This document shows, in pieces, positions 16,499 to 25,444 of a stretch of DNA of 64,000 nt. Origin of the DNA: JAITVM01 sp031551135 (GTDB lineage Bacteria > Bacillota > Clostridia > Lachnospirales > JAITVM01). The notes under the pieces are model-generated. The model saw only the letters and a list, made by a program, of their open reading frames with translations. It had not been told where the DNA came from and did not search any database. The translations under genes were made by a program, and so were the position numbers. The stretch spans positions 27,438-91,437 of the forward strand of contig JAVBOA010000015.1 of assembly GCA_031551135.1 (NCBI GenBank), in the 5' to 3' direction. Position 1 is the stretch's first letter. The number at the start of each line of letters is the position of its first letter.

Positions 16499-18356
16499 AT
16501 CTTCTATAATTATTTTTTGCTCTTCGAGTTATCGAATTCAAATTAGTATTACTGTTTGATTGTAAACTATTATATCTATATTTTCTTCGTGCTTTCTTTT
16601 TATTATTATAAACAACAATATATGAAAGCCCAAACAATATAAACAAAAGCATCAGAAGCGTCGCTGTTGAGGAATTCGAAGATTTATTTTTTATAGGTAA
16701 ATCTGATTCGCTTAAAACAGAATCTCCGAAATTAGTTTGCTGAATAGCACTGCTGTTGTTTTCTGCCAATGTTACCGGCGGAATGGAGGTATTTGGTGTA
16801 TCGGAAGAAAACAATTGCGCTTCTTCTGTATTCAGTTCAGGAGCATTTTTAGAAGCAACAATATCGTTTTCAACAGTATTTGCACCGGCTCCGTTTTGTT
16901 CAGTTGGCTTTTGAGTGCTTTCAGTCGTTCCCGGCGTAACCTCTGAAGAAGCTTTAGGCTTTTCATTGACAGAGCTTTTTCTGCTGACAGTTATCTTAGG
17001 CATAGGAACATTTTCCATATTATCCTCGACAAAAGGCGGAATTGTAACATTTTCCGGTATTTCGTAGCTGATGGTATTGCTGACAGATTCGGACACACTG
17101 AACGAAGTGGTTTCCTCTACAGCTTTGTTATCCAAGTTTACTACAAAAATCGTGGATACATTTGTGCGCCTGTCAATATTCAATCCGGGTACAGAATTTG
17201 AATATGCCTTTGTTTCTACCACTAAATCGCGCGTGATATTGTCTTTATTTTTATTAAAAATATAATTATATGCAACCGAATATTTATCGTAAGTTTCCTT
17301 ATCCATTTTTGCATATTCTATTTTTGATTTATCGTTGGTCTTAATATAAAATGTAAACATCGGCAATTCTTCGCCGTTTTTATTCTTTTTAAAATTAATG
17401 GGAACATATTTTTCCACAAATTTATAAGACATATTCGGTGTCAAACCGAAATCAAAATTATATTTGTAGAAATAATTTATCAGCTCTCCAAAATTATCGC
17501 GCAGGCCGCCGCCGTATTTCTCTATTTCGACAGGGAAACAACCGAGGATTTCCTCGTTTCCGATATCCAAAGAGTTCGGATATATTATTTTAACCCATTC
17601 TTTTGTATCCTCTTGTAAAACAAAAAGTTCAAAATATGCAGTATTGTTTGTATCAAAAAACTCTTCGCCTATCGGTAAAAGTCCGTCGCTGTTATAACTG
17701 CTCGCTCTGTTGTGAAGAATTAATTTATTTGTCGTAGATACATTAAAATTGTAATAGTAAGTTCTTTGGTCTTTATAGTCTTTCCTAACGCTGCCGTCGG
17801 GTTCATAAGATTGCGCTGCCGGGTCATACATTATGCCGGTATTAAGTTCAAAATTCTGCTTAAAATTACTCGTGTTAATAGCTTCAAAAACGCCTTTTGT
17901 GTCGATTTTAAACCTGATTTTACCCGGGTTATAATAGCCGTCGTCCGCAGATATTACTTGATATATTTCATAATATCCGGGCGTTGCTTCATAAATATCC
18001 GGAGAAATACCTTTATAAGCCGTAGAACCTTTATCAGAAGTAAAGGCTTCATGGACTTCTTTTAGTATCGTCGGTTCAAAATCATAGGTGCTTAAAGGCT
18101 TCGTAAATTCGCTGTCCTCATATTTCACTAAAGTGTACCGAGCACCTTTTACGCCGACTTCGTAATTTGACAAAGACGCAGCAATCCGTATATGGTGAGA
18201 TCTACCAATATCAAATTTCACATTGTCCGCGTAGACAATTTCGTTAGAATAAAAGAAAAGCATAACAAATACTATAATCAATGTGTTTAGCTTTAGCCTA
18301 TACATCAAAAACAGCAAAAACAACAAGGCGAGAAAGCCTTGCAGAAATATTAGCAT
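16497..18356 (-). CDS. SpaA-like surface protein with C-terminal membrane anchor
   Basis: About 619 residues from the ATG at 18356, chosen because GGGGGAGGGGG lies just upstream (a TTG two codons earlier is too close to it). A signal segment is followed by a prealbumin/SpaA-like beta domain (VKGARYTLVKYED ... GISPDIYEATPGYYEIYQV, about 50-125), other beta-rich regions, a long Ser/Thr/Pro/Glu-rich stalk (about 420-550) and a terminal membrane helix with a very basic tail. There is no LPXTG before the helix and no sortase nearby, so it is probably retained in the membrane and not wall-sorted. Pilin-related function is possible but not shown. Confidence 0.7.
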   Translation of the reverse strand: MLIFLQGFLALLFLLFLMYRLKLNTLIIVFVMLFFYSNEIVYADNVKFDIGRSHHIRIAASLSNYEVGVKGARYTLVKYEDSEFTKPLSTYDFEPTILKEVHEAFTSDKGSTAYKGISPDIYEATPGYYEIYQVISADDGYYNPGKIRFKIDTKGVFEAINTSNFKQNFELNTGIMYDPAAQSYEPDGSVRKDYKDQRTYYYNFNVSTTNKLILHNRASSYNSDGLLPIGEEFFDTNNTAYFELFVLQEDTKEWVKIIYPNSLDIGNEEILGCFPVEIEKYGGGLRDNFGELINYFYKYNFDFGLTPNMSYKFVEKYVPINFKKNKNGEELPMFTFYIKTNDKSKIEYAKMDKETYDKYSVAYNYIFNKNKDNITRDLVVETKAYSNSVPGLNIDRRTNVSTIFVVNLDNKAVEETTSFSVSESVSNTISYEIPENVTIPPFVEDNMENVPMPKITVSRKSSVNEKPKASSEVTPGTTESTQKPTEQNGAGANTVENDIVASKNAPELNTEEAQLFSSDTPNTSIPPVTLAENNSSAIQQTNFGDSVLSESDLPIKNKSSNSSTATLLMLLFILFGLSYIVVYNNKKKARRKYRYNSLQSNSNTNLNSITRRAKNNYRR

Positions 18357-18516
18357 TTTCAAGCCCCCTCCCCCGATAAAAGCTTATGCTAGTTTTTTTC
18401 AGACTGCTATCATCTTATATCTGAGTATAAATATTAAACACATCACAGGGATAACAAAAAATGTACAAAGAAAATTGAAAATCATGTGTTTTTTAGATAA
18501 TTTCTTTATAATTATT

Positions 18517-18726
18517 TTATTTTGATTTTTTTGTAATTTTTCCGAAAAATAAAGCTATATAGGCGATTATGACTATAGATACAATTATAATAAGCGTTGT
18601 ATGTTGTTTTGAATCCGAAAAAACCGTTGTTTTTAAATCCACACAAAAAAATAAAAACCCACAAATAATTGCAGGTTTTATATAAATGTAATCAAATTTT
18701 ATTTTTATGTCGTTACGACAAAGCAT
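18517..18726 (-). CDS. Possible small membrane protein
   Basis: 69-codon ORF whose C-terminal half (HTTLIIIVSIVIIAYIALFF) is a convincing membrane helix with a basic tail. Its N-terminal half crosses the terminator hairpin at 18648-18679 and the ATG lacks a ribosome site, so if the gene is real translation may begin at the in-frame GTG after the terminator. Weak call. Confidence 0.25.
   Translation of the reverse strand: MLCRNDIKIKFDYIYIKPAIICGFLFFCVDLKTTVFSDSKQHTTLIIIVSIVIIAYIALFFGKITKKSK
18648..18679 (-). terminator. Rho-independent terminator (leftward)
   Basis: On the minus strand AAACCTGCA and TGTGGGTTT pair, with TTTATTTTTTTG after the stem. It ends the transcript of the 55-residue protein gene. 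Confidence 0.7.
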
Positions 18727-18734
18727 TAAATTGT

Positions 18735-18902
18735 TTAAATCCCCATATCGTTTACAATAAATGAACTTTGGCTTGCGCTGAGTTTATGTTCTTCAATTAG
18801 ATTTCTTTGTGCGCGGAGATTTCCAAAGTAAATCGAAGCGCATAGAATAATCGAAATCACAAGGAATACTAAAGACGAAAATAAAATTTTATTTTCCGGC
18901 AT
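18735..18902 (-). CDS. 55-residue single-pass membrane protein
   Basis: Begins MPENKILFSSLVFLV and ends VNDMGI. It has one N-terminal membrane segment (about 6-27) and a charged C-terminal tail. GGGGGG lies 8 bp upstream of the ATG, within the closing arm of the terminator hairpin of the preceding GDPD gene, so its translation depends on readthrough or an internal promoter. No family recognised. A dedicated terminator follows at 18648-18679, which supports a real gene. Confidence 0.6.
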   Translation of the reverse strand: MPENKILFSSLVFLVISIILCASIYFGNLRAQRNLIEEHKLSASQSSFIVNDMGI

Positions 18903-18910
18903 AAAAAAAT

Positions 18911-18954
18911 CCCCCCGATATATTATATTTTTAGCTTTATTTATATATCGGAGG
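18911..18954 (-). terminator. Terminator whose arm carries the next gene's ribosome site
   Basis: On the minus strand CCTCCGATATAT pairs with ATATATCGGGGGG, followed by ATTTTTTT and then the ATG of the 55-residue protein. The G-run doubles as that gene's Shine-Dalgarno sequence. Confidence 0.75.
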
Positions 18955-18986
18955 TTTATGTATAAAACTTAATACAAATTTAAAAT

Positions 18987-19925
18987 TTATTTTTTTAAAA
19001 CAATATCGCTTATTTGTTTGTTTTTTACAATCAGGTCAGGATAGTCGGTGATAATTCCGTCAACACCCATGTTCAGCAAATTTATTATCGCATGTTCGTC
19101 GTTTACCGTCCAAACGTATAACGGCTTTTTTTCTGCTTTCATTTGTGCTACAAAAGCCGGATTTACAACAACTCGATATGCAGAAATAAAATCAATATTT
19201 TTATTTTTAAGCTGCGCCGGTAAATTAGCCATCGATTCTTCATTTATTAAATAACCCATTATATAATCGGAATATTTTTTATGCATTTCTTCTACATGCG
19301 CATAGTTGAAGGACTGAAAATAAATGTTTTCTTTTGGAGAAACAGCGAATTTTTTAACTACCTCCATTGTTTTGTCAACTACAGAAGTCGTTTCATAACC
19401 GTGCTGTTTGTAATCAATAACCAAGCCGATTTTTCCGTTGCAATGCTTAATTATTTCTTCCAAAGAACTGATGTATCCGGTTGCATTATTCTGATGCAAA
19501 GGGATTGCCTTTAATTCGGCATATGTTAAAGCGCTAACCGCCAAATTTTTTCCTGCTAATCTGTCTAAATAGCCATCGTGCATTACAATCGGAACAGAGT
19601 CTTTCGTCAGAATAACATCGATTTCGGCAAACTTTGCTTTTGCGGCAACGGCCGCATCGATAGCAGCAATCGTATTTTCTACACCGACATTTCCGCAGCC
19701 CCTATGTCCGATTATAAACGGAGCTACCGGAGCAGGCTTGTCTGTTTCCAAAATTACAGCCGAGCTTTGTTTATTTTTATCCGCATTTATTTTTTCTTTT
19801 TTGGCCAAGTCTTCCATTTTGACGTATTTAACGGGTGCGAAACCTGATGACAAAGTGATAATCACAATCGAAGATAATATGCACAAAACAGCTTTATTAA
19901 ATCGTTTTATAAAAATCCCTCCCAT
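18987..19925 (-). CDS. glpQ: Glycerophosphodiester phosphodiesterase
   Basis: 312 residues; hydrolyses glycerophosphodiesters to glycerol-3-phosphate and an alcohol. A signal-peptide-like N-terminus (about 8-29) indicates export. GDPD motifs are HRGCGNVGVENT (about 74), the metal-binding EIDVILTKD (about 98), MHDGYLDR (about 113) and the late VWTVND (about 276). The start is uncertain: the only ATG (19925) lacks an upstream ribosome site, while GGGAGGG lies immediately after it, ahead of ATT and ATA codons and no in-frame ATG, GTG or TTG until codon 14. Confidence 0.9.
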   Translation of the reverse strand: MGGIFIKRFNKAVLCILSSIVIITLSSGFAPVKYVKMEDLAKKEKINADKNKQSSAVILETDKPAPVAPFIIGHRGCGNVGVENTIAAIDAAVAAKAKFAEIDVILTKDSVPIVMHDGYLDRLAGKNLAVSALTYAELKAIPLHQNNATGYISSLEEIIKHCNGKIGLVIDYKQHGYETTSVVDKTMEVVKKFAVSPKENIYFQSFNYAHVEEMHKKYSDYIMGYLINEESMANLPAQLKNKNIDFISAYRVVVNPAFVAQMKAEKKPLYVWTVNDEHAIINLLNMGVDGIITDYPDLIVKNKQISDIVLKK

Positions 19926-20063
19926 AAAAATTTGAAAATCGTCTCAAAATAGCTGATGAATTGAATTTCAAATCTTGCTCAGTCAATTTCAATAATAGTT
20001 TATTAGACTTACATTTATTTCGTCAAATGATGGGATAAAGTAAAGTGTCCAAATTATGCAAAT

Positions 20064-20843
20064 CTAAGCGTTTGCCGGCATGGCGGCAAAAAAGTTGCTT
20101 ACAAGTAAATCAAATTCAATATTTTTTTCGATCTGGGGGTTATGGCCGCAGTTCTCAAAAATATGTAAGGAGGCGTTTTTATAATTTTCGTAAATTTTCA
20201 AACAATCCTTATATCCAACTCTTGAATCATTTCTGGCAAGCAAAAAAAGTGTTTTAAATTCGTAAAAATCATCATACACCTCGAAAGAAAATCCATAACC
20301 TTTTAGGCGGATCTTTTTCAAAAAAACATTGTCGGTGATTAAAATCGCCTCGTAAATTTCGGCTAAATAACGCTTGAAATTCGTTTCCGTATGAATTACA
20401 AAATCCTTACGGAATAAATCAAATTCACGGGTTTTTGAAGAAAAACCGCCGAACTCAATTTCGTGTTTCGGAAGATCACGTTCTTTTCTATCCGGAATAA
20501 TGCAAGGGCAAATCATAACTAAACCGGATATCCTCTCCGGCATAAACTTTGCGATTCCGGCGGCGATATATGCACCGAACGAATGCGCCGCGATTATAAA
20601 TTTTCCGTTTATGTTCTGCTCAATGAAATCCAATAAATAATTGAGCAAATCGTCCATACTGTTAATATTTTTTTCGGCTTCAGATTTTCCCATGCCCGGC
20701 AAATCAATATAAAATCTTTTATATGGCAATTCGGATAATATATTTTCCATAGAATTGAATAAAGAGCGGTGGTCGGCATAAAATCCATGTATAATCAGTA
20801 CAGGAAAGCCTTCGCCTATAATTTTACAATAAATTTGTATCAC
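20064..20843 (-). CDS. Alpha/beta hydrolase
   Basis: About 259 residues from a GTG at 20843. The oxyanion strand (VLIIHGF), nucleophile elbow AHSFGA (GxSxG-like with His-Ser, Ser as nucleophile), acid in LLARNDSRVG and late His in ENCGHNPQIE are all in order, giving a complete Ser-Asp-His triad. The frame extends 21 codons further upstream to a TTG inside the end of the exonuclease gene, but that segment only mirrors the overlapping gene and has no ribosome site. It is probably coupled to the exonuclease gene, whose stop lies 8 bp before the GTG. Substrate unknown. Confidence 0.8.
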   Translation of the reverse strand: MIQIYCKIIGEGFPVLIIHGFYADHRSLFNSMENILSELPYKRFYIDLPGMGKSEAEKNINSMDDLLNYLLDFIEQNINGKFIIAAHSFGAYIAAGIAKFMPERISGLVMICPCIIPDRKERDLPKHEIEFGGFSSKTREFDLFRKDFVIHTETNFKRYLAEIYEAILITDNVFLKKIRLKGYGFSFEVYDDFYEFKTLFLLARNDSRVGYKDCLKIYENYKNASLHIFENCGHNPQIEKNIEFDLLVSNFFAAMPANA

Positions 20844-20850
20844 ACCTTTT

Positions 20851-21606
20851 TCAAATTTCCAACAATAATCCGACAGGGCAGTGGTCAGAACCGAAAATTT
20901 TGTCAAAAATCAAAGAATCTGTAATTTTATCATTTATTCTGTCGGAAACTACAAAATAATCTATACGCCAACCGGCATTTGTGCCGCGCGCGTTCCGCAT
21001 ATAAGACCACCAGCTGTAGCGTTCCTTTGTGTCGGGATACAGATGTCGAAACGTATCCGTGAAGCCGGCTTCTAAAGCTGCAGAAAATTTATTGCGCTCC
21101 TCGATTGTAAATCCTGCGTTTTTTGTGTTCGTTTTGGGATTTTTTAAATCGATTTCTTTATGAGCTACATTCAAATCTCCGCAATAAACAATTGGTTTTT
21201 TCTTGTCCAATTTTTTAATATATTTCAAAAAATCGTCTTCCCATTTCATTCTGTAATCCAAACGCTCGAGTTCACGCTTCGAATTAGGCGTATATATATT
21301 TATCAAAAAAAACTTTTCAAATTCCAGAGTTATAACCCGACCCTCTTTGTCATGTTCCTCAATTCCGATTCCATATGTTACATTTAGCGGTTTAATTTTA
21401 GTAAAAACAGCCGTTCCCGAATAACCTTTTTTTTCGGCCGAGTTCCAGTATTCGTAATAATTTTCAAAACTAAAATCCGCTTGTTCTCTTTGCATTTTCG
21501 TTTCCTGAACGCAAAATATATCGGCATTTATTTCTTTAAAAAAATCCATAAAGCCTTTTTCCATACAAGCCCGCAATCCGTTTACATTCCAAGAAATTAA
21601 ATTCAT
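20851..21606 (-). CDS. xth: Exodeoxyribonuclease III
   Basis: 251 residues from the ATG at 21606, chosen because GGAGGTAGAA precedes it. An Xth-type AP endonuclease/3'-5' exonuclease for base-excision repair. Catalytic motifs are present: SWNVNGLRA (about 4), CVQETK (Glu, metal), NIYTPNS, YCGDLNVAH and the terminal GSDHCPVG. The length is normal for ExoA/Xth. It is the first gene of a two-gene leftward unit with the alpha/beta hydrolase. Confidence 0.95.
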   Translation of the reverse strand: MNLISWNVNGLRACMEKGFMDFFKEINADIFCVQETKMQREQADFSFENYYEYWNSAEKKGYSGTAVFTKIKPLNVTYGIGIEEHDKEGRVITLEFEKFFLINIYTPNSKRELERLDYRMKWEDDFLKYIKKLDKKKPIVYCGDLNVAHKEIDLKNPKTNTKNAGFTIEERNKFSAALEAGFTDTFRHLYPDTKERYSWWSYMRNARGTNAGWRIDYFVVSDRINDKITDSLIFDKIFGSDHCPVGLLLEI

Positions 21607-22409
21607 TTCTACCTCCAATTCTCTAACACATTTGTCTTATGTCGTATCAACAGTGAGTAAAATTTTGTTGTCTAAATTGATTCGTCAAATATTTTTTAGA
21701 AATTTTTGGCGAATCAATAAGCTTTATTTTACTATGCCTTTGGCTGTAAATCAACTAAAAATAAAAAAACCTTCCTCAGTGGGAAGGCTTGTAGCTCTGT
21801 TGATTTTTATTTATCGCCACTAAATGTAAAAGTTAAATTTTATTTAATTTTCTATGTTAAATCGAGCCTGATTTTTATTTTCTTTCATTTTTTATTTTGA
21901 TTACATTTAGTTTTTCGAGAAAAATGTAAACATTTAGAGTGATTTAACGACGAAAAATAACAAAAAATATGACCTATGTAATCTTGCGATTTCAATAGAA
22001 CATTCGTGCTATTACATAAAAATGAATGAAATTTTATTTTTATTTTATAAATATTGACAGATATTCAAATTAAAGGTGTCATAATGATAGGATAAAACTT
22101 AAATATGAATCACTATAATTTATATGATTTACTATTTATTAATGTAATTAATGATAGTTAAATAGTGATTAATATTTATTGATGGATTTGTGAGGTTTTT
22201 ATGATTGATAAAAATGGAGTTTTTTCGGGATAGGTAATTTTTGTAATGAAATTGTAATTGTCTTTATGTTAAAATTAGGATAAAATGAAGTTGTACTGGG
22301 TTACAGTATTTTGCTTTATATTGATGCTAGAACTGATACTTCATATTTACAATGTGATTCTGCCTTGCTTCGATTCGTACTATGTAGAAGTGAAAAGGAG
22401 GTCATAACC
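21607..22409. other. Very AT-rich 0.8-kb interval
   Basis: It contains a leftward hairpin-T-run at 21761-21788 and no ORF with a ribosome site on either strand. The rest is AT-rich with scattered TATAAT-like boxes. I see no repeat family copy, tRNA or recognised riboswitch in it. Confidence 0.4.
21761..21788 (-). terminator. Leftward terminator without an obvious upstream gene
   Basis: On the minus strand CCTTCC-CACTGA-GGAAGG is followed by TTTTTTTATTTTT. The nearest leftward gene to the right is more than 2.6 kb away and has its own terminator, so a short minus-strand transcript from 21.8-22.3 kb is implied. Confidence 0.65.
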
Positions 22410-22724
22410 ATGAAAGTTGAGAAAACGAAAGATTGGTTGGAGCTATTTATTTTGCTCCAGAGCTTAGAAGATACTTTGGCCAAGCTTAATATCGGACATA
22501 CTTTACTTTTGCTAATGATTGTAATCATCTTTGCAAACTTGGATTTTGACGAAATTATTAACTGCATTAAAAAAGAAAGCTCGCTCCTGAGAAAACGATG
22601 CTTTCTTACCAAAATTTCAATATGGATTTTGGTTTTACAACTTGGCAGTTGTTATTTTGTGCAGATTATTAGCTACACTCTACTATTCTATCTCTTAATG
22701 TTGGTTTTTGCAATAACTTTATGA
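22410..22724 (+). CDS. Unknown membrane protein
   Basis: 104 residues from the ATG at 22410, chosen because AAAAGGAGGTCATAACC lies directly upstream. An amphipathic N-terminus is followed by one membrane segment (about 28-43), a charged middle (FDEIINCIKKESSLLRKR) and two more hydrophobic stretches (about 68-85 and 87-103). I recognise no family. It stands isolated in AT-rich DNA between the exonuclease unit and the uronate region. Confidence 0.6.
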   Translation: MKVEKTKDWLELFILLQSLEDTLAKLNIGHTLLLLMIVIIFANLDFDEIINCIKKESSLLRKRCFLTKISIWILVLQLGSCYFVQIISYTLLFYLLMLVFAITL

Positions 22725-22751
22725 TGACAAATTCATAAAATATCGACAAAC

Positions 22752-22782
22752 GAAAGTATACTCGACCTTTGAGTATACTTTC
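22752..22782. repeat. Perfect 12-bp inverted repeat
   Basis: GAAAGTATACTC and GAGTATACTTTC with a 7-base loop, 27 bp after the stop of the 104-residue protein gene. There is no T-run on either side, so it may be a weak terminator, a processing site or an operator. Confidence 0.6.
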
Positions 22783-22943
22783 ATTGCCACAAGATGAATA
22801 AAAAGCAAAATATCTTTCTAATTATTAAAAATGTATAAATGATTTTTGTTCATCTAAAAATTTCATTTTACGGTAACACAAGTATAAAAACTAAATTTAA
22901 TTATACAAAAGATTAATAAATTTTACATGGAGGTTGATTAAAG

Positions 22944-24317
22944 TTGGATTTTGCAAAAAAAGGGTTTGAAACTTTGGAAGATATGGCTAAAGAAAGAAGT
23001 CTTAATCTTAAGGTTCTGGATTTTATAAGACAGCTCTCGTTTGATAAATCTTTAGCGGCGAAAGACACAAGTTATAAAATAAGCAAATCTTTGATAAAAA
23101 GTACATTCAATGTTACTTATACGACTGTTCGAAAAACTATTGAAAATTTAATTAAGGATGATTTACTAATTACGGACGATAAGGACGAATTTAGAATTAA
23201 CACTGAATTTGCATATTTTCTTGGAATAGTAATTGGTACGAGTCATATTAAGGTTTCGCTGGTCAATTTTGCTTTTGAATACATGGATAAAAATTCCATT
23301 AATTCTATTTTTGAGAAGCATAAAGTTGGTAGAATCTTTGATGACGAAGGACAAATGGTATTTGAAAATAAATTGACGGGCAAAATTGAAAAGTATATTT
23401 TCGAAAATGAGCTTGATGAGTTTGGCTTTTGTATAAAAACTCCGGATAATTTGGATGACACAAGCAAAATACTGATAGATGTATTAGAAATCTTTACTAC
23501 TGCTGCAAAAAATGGCTTTCGGCTCATGTCTATAGGTATTGCTTTTCCTGGAGCGGTTGATATTGAGAACAGAAAAGTAGTAAACTGTTATAATTTGTCA
23601 TTTTTGAATGCTTTTTGTATGAGAAATATATTGACAAAAGATATTAAAGAGGCTTTAGAGTTACTTAATATAGATATTTTCTTTGAACATAATTCGAAAT
23701 CCGCAGCAATTGGTGAGAAATTTTATCTTTATAAAAACGATAGTCAATTTAAAAAGTCTAAAAATATTATTACCTTATTCTTGTCGACAGGTTTTTCATC
23801 CGCATTGATTTTAGATAATAAAATTTTCAGAGGCGCCAATAATCTATCCGGTGAAATTGGCCATTTGCAAATGATTGACTTTCCTGAGAAAGGCAAAATA
23901 AACGAATCTTGCACTTGCGGAAAAGATAAGTGTGTTGAACTATATGTCCGTAATGAGATTTTTGAAATGACATTAGATAATTATAAAAATATGGATATTA
24001 AAGTTTTGGAAGAAAAACTAATTAGTAGTGAAGAAAAAAAACAAAAGCTTGCAATCGTAATCGCGAAACTTATAAATGATACTTCGGCATTAATTAATCC
24101 CGATTTAGTAATTTTAACAGGAAAAATTTCGCGCTTTTATGAGTATATTTCGGTTAATATAAAAAACAAATTGGATGAAATTTCATTACCTTTTATTAAA
24201 GATAATTATAATATATGTACTTCTTCGCTCTGTCACTATTCGCCAAGTGTCGGCGCGGCTATTTCTTCTTATTACCAATGCCTAAAAGAAGATATTGTTT
24301 GGTATGATGTAAAATGA
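22944..24317 (+). CDS. ROK family transcriptional regulator
   Basis: 457 residues. An N-terminal winged-helix region (about 20-85, with FNVTYTTVRKTIENLIKDD as recognition helix) is followed by a ROK sugar-kinase-like fold (about 90-450). The ROK signature GEIGHLQM ... CTCGKDKCVE (about 305-335) contains the Cys cluster and His that bind zinc. The start is TTG after GGAGGTTGATTAAAG. Next to the uronate genes it may sense a sugar acid or amino sugar and control one of the units; no operator was identified. Confidence 0.85.
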   Translation: MDFAKKGFETLEDMAKERSLNLKVLDFIRQLSFDKSLAAKDTSYKISKSLIKSTFNVTYTTVRKTIENLIKDDLLITDDKDEFRINTEFAYFLGIVIGTSHIKVSLVNFAFEYMDKNSINSIFEKHKVGRIFDDEGQMVFENKLTGKIEKYIFENELDEFGFCIKTPDNLDDTSKILIDVLEIFTTAAKNGFRLMSIGIAFPGAVDIENRKVVNCYNLSFLNAFCMRNILTKDIKEALELLNIDIFFEHNSKSAAIGEKFYLYKNDSQFKKSKNIITLFLSTGFSSALILDNKIFRGANNLSGEIGHLQMIDFPEKGKINESCTCGKDKCVELYVRNEIFEMTLDNYKNMDIKVLEEKLISSEEKKQKLAIVIAKLINDTSALINPDLVILTGKISRFYEYISVNIKNKLDEISLPFIKDNYNICTSSLCHYSPSVGAAISSYYQCLKEDIVWYDVK

Positions 24318-24318
24318 T

Positions 24319-24356
24319 AAAAAATGCCGGATTAATTCTCCGGCACTTTTTCTTTT
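24319..24356. terminator. Bidirectional terminator
   Basis: TGCCGG pairs with CCGGCA, flanked by A-rich sequence and CTTTTTCTTTT. It separates the ROK gene from the convergent kdgK operon. Confidence 0.85.
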
Positions 24357-24391
24357 CAAGTGAATAATCTAAAAATATTGACAACTTAAAC

Positions 24392-25414
24392 TTATCTCTG
24401 CACACGCCCGGAGCCGTCACCTTTTGCAAGCGTATTAACTTCTTCAACACTGACTCTGTTATAATCGCCTTCAATCGAATGTTTTAGGCAGGAAGCGGCA
24501 ACCGCAAATTCTACAGCGTCTTTAGGTGTAAAATCGTTTACAAAAGAATAAATCAAGCCTGCGCCGAAAGAATCGCCGCCGCCAACGCGGTCAACGATAC
24601 GTACATCATAAGATTTGCTGAAATTATAATCATTTCCGTCGTATAATAAAGCCGCCCATTTGTTGTCATTTGCGCTCAATGAGGTTCTGAGCGTGATTGC
24701 TACATATTTGAAATTGAATTTATCTTTAAGCTGTTTTGCTACGTCTTTATATCCGTCGTGCTCAAGTTTTCCGGAAGTAACATCATTGTTTTCCGGCTTA
24801 ATTCCGAAAACATCGGCGGCATCTTCTTCGTTAGCGATAACAACATCAACGTATTGCATTAAATTCGTCATCACTTGACAGGCTTTTTCTTTTGACCATA
24901 ATTTTTTGCGGTAATTGAGGTCGCAGGAAACAGTGATATTTTTGGCTTTTGCGGCTTTACATGCCTCGGCGCAAATTTCAGCCATTTCATCTGATAACGC
25001 CGGAGTTATGCCCGTAAAATGAAACCACACAGCTCCTTCAAAAATTTCTTCCCAATTGAAATCTTCTTTCTTGGCGGTAGAAATGGAAGAGCCTGCTCTA
25101 TCATAAATAACTTTTGAGGCACGCTGAGAAGCGCCTTTCTCCAAAAAATAAATTCCGACTCTATCGCCGCCGCGGGCGATTTTTGAAGTATCTACGCCGA
25201 AACTTCTGAGGTCATTTACGGCGCATTGACCGATATCATGTTTAGGTAATTTTGTAACGAAACGTGCGTCAATTCCGAAATTCGCAAGTGATACGGCAAC
25301 GTTGGCTTCGCCGCCGCCGAAAGTAGCTTGAAATTTATCCGATTGAAAAAATCTTAAATAGCCTTCTGGAGCAAGTCTTAACATAATTTCGCCGAAAGTT
25401 ACAACTTTTTTCAT
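24392..25414 (-). CDS. kdgK: 2-keto-3-deoxygluconate kinase
   Basis: 340-residue PfkB/ribokinase-type kinase that phosphorylates 2-keto-3-deoxygluconate to KDPG. It has the N-terminal GGGEANVAVSLANFG motif (about 33-47) and the C-terminal RVGGGDSFGAGLIYSF motif with the catalytic Asp (about 285). It is the last gene of a four-gene leftward operon (aldolase, kduI, kduD, kdgK; gaps 15-30 bp), which fixes the substrate assignment better than the sequence alone. The start has AGGAGGATTATT. Confidence 0.92.
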   Translation of the reverse strand: MKKVVTFGEIMLRLAPEGYLRFFQSDKFQATFGGGEANVAVSLANFGIDARFVTKLPKHDIGQCAVNDLRSFGVDTSKIARGGDRVGIYFLEKGASQRASKVIYDRAGSSISTAKKEDFNWEEIFEGAVWFHFTGITPALSDEMAEICAEACKAAKAKNITVSCDLNYRKKLWSKEKACQVMTNLMQYVDVVIANEEDAADVFGIKPENNDVTSGKLEHDGYKDVAKQLKDKFNFKYVAITLRTSLSANDNKWAALLYDGNDYNFSKSYDVRIVDRVGGGDSFGAGLIYSFVNDFTPKDAVEFAVAASCLKHSIEGDYNRVSVEEVNTLAKGDGSGRVQR

Positions 25415-25444
25415 AATAATCCTCCTGTATTATAAAATACTATA

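Larger units (their letters stand above)
18363..18734. other. AT-rich interval between leftward genes
   Basis: It holds a leftward terminator at 18648-18679 and, to its left, a marginal small membrane ORF. The leader of the SpaA-like gene (18363-18516) shows no riboswitch that I recognise. Confidence 0.4.

Noticed and set aside
16497..16650. LPXTG sorting signal in the SpaA-like protein
   Set aside because: The residues before the membrane helix read SDLPIKNKSSNSS; no LPXTG-like pentapeptide in the right place.
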